The notes below the pieces were generated by a model that saw nothing but the letters and a program-made list of their open reading frames with translations, was not told where the DNA came from and did no database searches. This document shows positions 60,496-64,000 of a stretch of DNA of 64,000 nucleotides, piece after piece. The stretch is from NCBI GenBank assembly GCA_964459465.1, contig CAYWLR010000017.1:1-64000 (forward strand). Reading direction: 5' to 3'. Position numbers and translations under genes: made by a program. The DNA comes from CALAMC01 sp964459465. Its GTDB lineage: Bacteria > Zixibacteria > MSB-5A5 > GN15 > PGXB01. Numbering within the stretch: the first letter of the stretch is position 1; each line of letters begins with the position of its first letter.

Positions 60496-61698
60496 TTACC
60501 TGCGGGACGTCTTTTTGATCCCCGGAAACCAGAAGAAATAAGTCCCCAGAAAGACCTCGGCCCGACTATAATCCTCGGGCGAAACTTTTTTCAACTCCGA
60601 TAAATAATTCATTACCAGTGCCATAAAAACTGCCAGGACCGCCGACACTATGAAAGTTATCAGGACTATCATCATCTTGCGGGGCTTGACCGGTCTTTCG
60701 GGGACGAAGGCCGGGTCAATCACCGCCACCATCGGAGCACTCATCCGTTCCTGGATTTTGATCTGCTCAAATTGCTCGGAAATAAGCTGGTAGAGAGCCT
60801 CGTATATTTTCGCGTCTGCCGTAAGCCGCGCATATCTAAGCTTCAGCCCGGGGACATCGGATACCGGCAGATTGAAATATGAGCTATCGGCGCCGCCGAA
60901 TTCCAGAGCGTTGATCTGGCCTTTTATTTCATCGATTCGTCGCTGAAGATTGATGACTTCCGGGTGGGTTTCCGACAGCGTCTTGCGCTTCACGTTGATA
61001 TTTATTTCGGCATCGGCCAAAGCGACTTTGAGGCTTACAGCCGATTCTATGGCCAGCTGGGTTTGCCGATCGATATCAACCGCCTTATTTTCCCTTTGGA
61101 AATTTTCAATTTCGCGACGAGCCGAGTCAAGACTGCCGCCGATTTCGGCCAGTCGGTTTTCAAGCATCCGGCGAAGTCCCTGCGCTTTTGACACCGCAAT
61201 TTCCTGATTCAGGCTATCCAGTTCGACAGCAAAGGAATTGACCACGCGCGCCGCCAGTTGCGGATCCTTGTCTTCAAAGGCAATTTCGATTAATCCTTCA
61301 TCGGTGACACGCATACTGCAGTAATCCATCATTTTTTCTATGATTTCTTCGTCGGAATTTATGCCGTAATGCGTCCGCAAATTATTGGCCTCAATAACTC
61401 GTGTGAAAAGCGTCCGACTTTTCAGGATGCGGACATAGATATCGGCGGGGGTTGCCGCGACCGGTTGTTCCAAACCCGATGTAAGAGTTAGCGCTTCGGC
61501 CAGGTCCTTCACCATGCCGACATATGATCCGGAGTCCTTGGGCGGTAGCAGGATCATCCGGGCTTGATACCATCGTGGCAGAACAAAGGCAACTATTATG
61601 GAAACGGCTGTGGCAATAAAAATGAACCCGACTATGAAACGAGCCTTCAGAGCCAGGACTTCCAGAAATTTCCACAAATTGATTTCTTTGTTTTCCAT
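60496..61698 (-). CDS. Wzz/GNVR-type polysaccharide chain-length regulator
   Basis: 400 residues. Two transmembrane helices (about 18-35 and 352-372) bracket a periplasmic coiled-coil region with the Wzz N-terminal domain (FVLPRWYQARMILLPPKDSG) and the GNVR-like segment (PVSDVPGLKLRYARLTADAKIYE). It sets polymer length and contacts the outer-membrane exporter. No tyrosine kinase domain is fused. It starts 1 nt after the Wza-like gene stops. Confidence 0.88.
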   Translation of the reverse strand: MENKEINLWKFLEVLALKARFIVGFIFIATAVSIIVAFVLPRWYQARMILLPPKDSGSYVGMVKDLAEALTLTSGLEQPVAATPADIYVRILKSRTLFTRVIEANNLRTHYGINSDEEIIEKMMDYCSMRVTDEGLIEIAFEDKDPQLAARVVNSFAVELDSLNQEIAVSKAQGLRRMLENRLAEIGGSLDSARREIENFQRENKAVDIDRQTQLAIESAVSLKVALADAEININVKRKTLSETHPEVINLQRRIDEIKGQINALEFGGADSSYFNLPVSDVPGLKLRYARLTADAKIYEALYQLISEQFEQIKIQERMSAPMVAVIDPAFVPERPVKPRKMMIVLITFIVSAVLAVFMALVMNYLSELKKVSPEDYSRAEVFLGTYFFWFPGIKKTSRR

Positions 61699-61699
61699 G

Positions 61700-63202
61700 T
61701 CAATCCGTGGCGTTTTCCACAGCCAGATAAACGATGCCGAGGCTGCCCAAAATTATCGCCCAGTCCCGGGCTTTTTCCATGAAGCCTCTGGTCGTTTTTT
61801 TCTCCGGCACGACAACCAGGTCACCGTCAAAAACACGCGTCGACGCGTATGCATTAATATCGATGGCGCCAACTTTTCTAATCAGGTGAATATTTCCGCG
61901 ATCGGCCCGCGAGGTGGTCCCGCCGGCCATGCCAATCAGTTTTCCGACCGTCATAGGATAATCATATTCGATAATGCCGGGTCGATTTATCTGCCCGAAA
62001 ACGCTTACGATGCCGGTCGCCGAGGGAATAACAATTGAATCGCCGGGCTGCACGATAATTTTGTCGAGATGGTCAGGATAATAATCAGCCATGTTCAGCG
62101 ATGCGGGAAGAACGCCGGCCACGACATTTATATTATTTGCGGACCCTGAAGGAATGCTTTTAAAATTTTCCGGATTCTCATATTTGGGGCGCCGAAAAAT
62201 CACAGATGAGTATATATCGGCTTCCGGCTTCAGTCCACCGGCGATAGTGATTATGTCGTCGAAATTCATTGGCGCGCGATAAGGATAACGCCCGGGCAGT
62301 GCGACTTCGCCGATTACCGTAAAATAGTCCTTCAATGCTTCTACCGTTCGCGAATGAATGATAACCTTATCGGCCGGCTGGAGTGCAAAATCGGTCTGCT
62401 TGAGGCTGACCGATAATACCTCCGAAATTCCGTTTTTGCGGCGAAAAATAGTCGCCGAATCGCCCTGCAACCCATTCAGACCGTATGCCAGCTCGATTAA
62501 AATTCCGAAATTATCGCCGGGGCTATACTCAAAACCGTCCGGTCGATTGACCGCCCCGGAAATTTGAATAAAGGACGAAGAATCGACAATCATGGGAACC
62601 CTAATGATTTCGCCACTATAAGCAAATGGATTGGCCGAAAAATCACCACACCTTTCGAAACGAAGCAGGTCGATGACAAGGTCATGACCGCCATCGGCCA
62701 AGATGATATTCCGTTTTGATGCTCCCGGCAACAGACCACCCGCTTTGGTGATGTACTCGGAAACGCGATTGGCGACATTCCCGTCGTAGAAACCCGGGTT
62801 TCTGACACCGCCCGAAACAAACATTTTTACCGCCCGTAAACCATCCAGACTGACAGTAAATTCACTGTCAGGATAATACTCGCGAATTTTACTGCGTATT
62901 TTGGTCCGCGCTTCTAAAAGGGATAATCCTGATACTTCGAGCTTGCCCATGTCCGACAAAAGAATCGCCCCCTCTGGAGTGACGGTAACATTGATGGTCG
63001 CGACTCCCCCAACCCAGAAATCTACCCGGAACTGATCGCCGGGGCGTATAATATATTCATTGGGATCGACCGCCGAACCAAATGACGCTTGCGCCCGCAG
63101 AGTTTGCCCGCTTTTCATGACAAGTGCGCCTAATCCGATCAACACTAAAAGCCGCAGGGCATAAAAAAGCCTCCGGGCAGGACTTATCGACTTACGCCGC
63201 AA
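61700..63202 (-). CDS. Wza-like polysaccharide export protein with SLBB domains
   Basis: 500 residues, starting with TTG at 63202, which has GGAGG 7 nt upstream. A signal/anchor segment (LLVLIGLGALVMKSG) precedes the polysaccharide export domain (PNEYIIRPGDQFRVDFWVG). Four or so SLBB beta-grasp domains follow (e.g. VSGGVRNPGFYDG, GEVALPGRYPYRAP, VFGQINRPGIIEYD), and the end is a hydrophobic C-terminal helix. It forms the outer-membrane exit channel. First gene of the export operon. Confidence 0.88.
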   Translation of the reverse strand: MRRKSISPARRLFYALRLLVLIGLGALVMKSGQTLRAQASFGSAVDPNEYIIRPGDQFRVDFWVGGVATINVTVTPEGAILLSDMGKLEVSGLSLLEARTKIRSKIREYYPDSEFTVSLDGLRAVKMFVSGGVRNPGFYDGNVANRVSEYITKAGGLLPGASKRNIILADGGHDLVIDLLRFERCGDFSANPFAYSGEIIRVPMIVDSSSFIQISGAVNRPDGFEYSPGDNFGILIELAYGLNGLQGDSATIFRRKNGISEVLSVSLKQTDFALQPADKVIIHSRTVEALKDYFTVIGEVALPGRYPYRAPMNFDDIITIAGGLKPEADIYSSVIFRRPKYENPENFKSIPSGSANNINVVAGVLPASLNMADYYPDHLDKIIVQPGDSIVIPSATGIVSVFGQINRPGIIEYDYPMTVGKLIGMAGGTTSRADRGNIHLIRKVGAIDINAYASTRVFDGDLVVVPEKKTTRGFMEKARDWAIILGSLGIVYLAVENATD

Positions 63203-63253
63203 ATTTTTTCCTCCGGAAGGATTGTTCTCGCTAACTCATACTGCCAACAGACC

Positions 63254-63282
63254 TGTATACGAAAAAGCGACGCAATTGTCAA
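63254..63282 (-). promoter_or_regulatory. Sigma70-type promoter of the polysaccharide export operon
   Basis: On the minus strand TTGACA (63277-63282), a 17-nt spacer and TATACA (63254-63259), about 50 nt before the TTG start of the Wza-like gene. Confidence 0.8.
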
Positions 63283-63316
63283 GAACGATTGTCACGGGGT
63301 AAGGCATTAAGGAACA

Positions 63317-63345
63317 TTGACTTGAATCATCATAAACATTATATT
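63317..63345 (+). promoter_or_regulatory. Promoter of the divergent glycosyltransferase, predicting a leaderless mRNA
   Basis: TTGACT (63317-63322), 17 nt, TATATT (63340-63345). The ATG at 63351 lies 5 nt past the -10 box, so transcription would begin at or next to the start codon. Confidence 0.65.
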
Positions 63346-63350
63346 CCGTC

Positions 63351-64000
63351 ATGCCGCTATCGATTATCATGCCGCTTTACAACGAAGAGAAAACCGTCGC
63401 GGAAATAATCCGGAAAATCCTCGGTCTGAAAATTGACCTGCAATTGATTATCGTGAATAATGGGTCAACCGACACTACCGGCAACATAATCAAAGAATAT
63501 AAAAATGATGTCCGGGTCACCTTAATCGAAAAAGAGCGAAATATCGGTAAAGGTGACGCCATTAAAACCGGACTGGAATATGCCGTTGGGCAATACACCG
63601 TTATTCAGGACGGAGACCTCGAATATGATCCGTCCGATCTGGAGAAAATGATGGCCATCGCCGAATCCACAGGGGCATTGGTTGTTTTCGGCTCCCGCCG
63701 TCTCAACCCCAACTCAGGAATTTCTTATAACAGGTATCTCTGGGGCGGGGAGCTGTTGACACGTATTGCCAATTTGCTCTATGGGGTCGGTATCAGCGAT
63801 GAGTCAACCTGCTACAAACTGATTCGCACCGATATTCTCAAGGGAATGAATCTGGAGTGTCGTCGTTTCGAATTCTGCCCCGAAGTCGTCGCTAAACTGG
63901 GTCGCAATAAAATAAAGATAACCGAAATCCCGATAAGTTATCGCCCCCGCAAATTTAACGAGGGGAAAAAAATACGCTGGCATGACGGCCTTGAAGCCAT
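63351..64000 (+). CDS. Family 2 glycosyltransferase, DPM1-like (5' part, runs off the window)
   Basis: The first 216 residues of a GT-A enzyme: SIIMPLYNEEKTVAEII, the nucleotide-sugar motif VNNGSTDTT, and the metal-binding region QDGDLEYDP. These are typical of dolichol/polyprenyl-phosphate sugar transferases such as DPM1 and GtrB. Such enzymes load mannose or glucose onto a polyprenyl phosphate carrier for use outside the membrane. No Shine-Dalgarno sequence precedes the ATG. The C-terminal end, where GtrB-type proteins carry two membrane helices, is beyond the window. Confidence 0.88.
   Translation, partial: MPLSIIMPLYNEEKTVAEIIRKILGLKIDLQLIIVNNGSTDTTGNIIKEYKNDVRVTLIEKERNIGKGDAIKTGLEYAVGQYTVIQDGDLEYDPSDLEKMMAIAESTGALVVFGSRRLNPNSGISYNRYLWGGELLTRIANLLYGVGISDESTCYKLIRTDILKGMNLECRRFEFCPEVVAKLGRNKIKITEIPISYRPRKFNEGKKIRWHDGLEA

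Overview
The window is about 64 kb of a Gram-negative bacterium. It most resembles draft genomes of uncultured FCB-superphylum bacteria (Zixibacteria-like); this placement is an impression from gene content, not a phylogeny. Supporting features are the fused lpxC/fabZ gene, FlgD-like C-terminal sorting modules on secreted propeller proteins, VCBS/dockerin proteins, a DUF2723 membrane protein, and a split B12-dependent mutase. Two features show a draft assembly: a run of exactly 100 N at 40582-40681, and a probable chimeric join near 660-700 where two unrelated truncated genes meet. Several sigma70-type promoters (TTGACA, 16-18 nt, TATAAT) fit near-perfectly, and a sigma54 system drives pilin genes.

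Layout. 1-1165: a LamG/dockerin fragment of foreign style joined to the 5' part of a von Willebrand factor A membrane protein. 1218-2198: a polyprenyl diphosphate synthase with its own consensus promoter. 2326-12116: one long minus-strand operon, lpxC/fabZ - lpxA - Gfo/Idh oxidoreductase - lpxB - waaA - lpxK - nadB - guaA, making lipid A/Kdo with NAD and GMP genes at its end. 12133-14857: small regulators, a radical SAM enzyme, a LiaF-like peptide and a CPBP protease. 14848-20160: two secreted surface proteins behind a long structured leader. 20196-29060: an apparent operon of a DUF2723 membrane protein, glycosyltransferase, GND-Y repeat protein, HEAT-repeat protein, YprB-type nuclease and an HDOD protein. 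29570-32345: two type IV pilin genes with sigma54-type promoters and their likely NtrC-family activator.

32685-35886 (plus strand): DUF169 and URO-D proteins, a small membrane peptide, a BlaI repressor and a zinc-finger membrane protein. 35887-48643 (minus strand): the propionyl-CoA/methylmalonyl-CoA route, with carboxylase subunits, epimerase, two mutase catalytic subunits, the B12 subunit, the MeaB chaperone, an acyl-CoA dehydrogenase and an MBL hydrolase. It is interrupted by a REP-associated transposase carrying an in-frame REP array. 48651-54485: recJ, RNase P RNA, guaB, a zinc-ribbon protein, two tRNAs and a TGS GTPase. 54546-63202: a Wzx/Wzy-type exopolysaccharide or O-antigen export cluster with a strong promoter. 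From 63351: a divergent family 2 glycosyltransferase that runs off the window.

Functionally, much of the window builds the cell envelope: lipid A core, polyprenyl carrier, polysaccharide export, pili and secreted surface proteins. A catabolic/anabolic propionate module sits in the middle. No CRISPR array, prophage or rRNA gene is seen.
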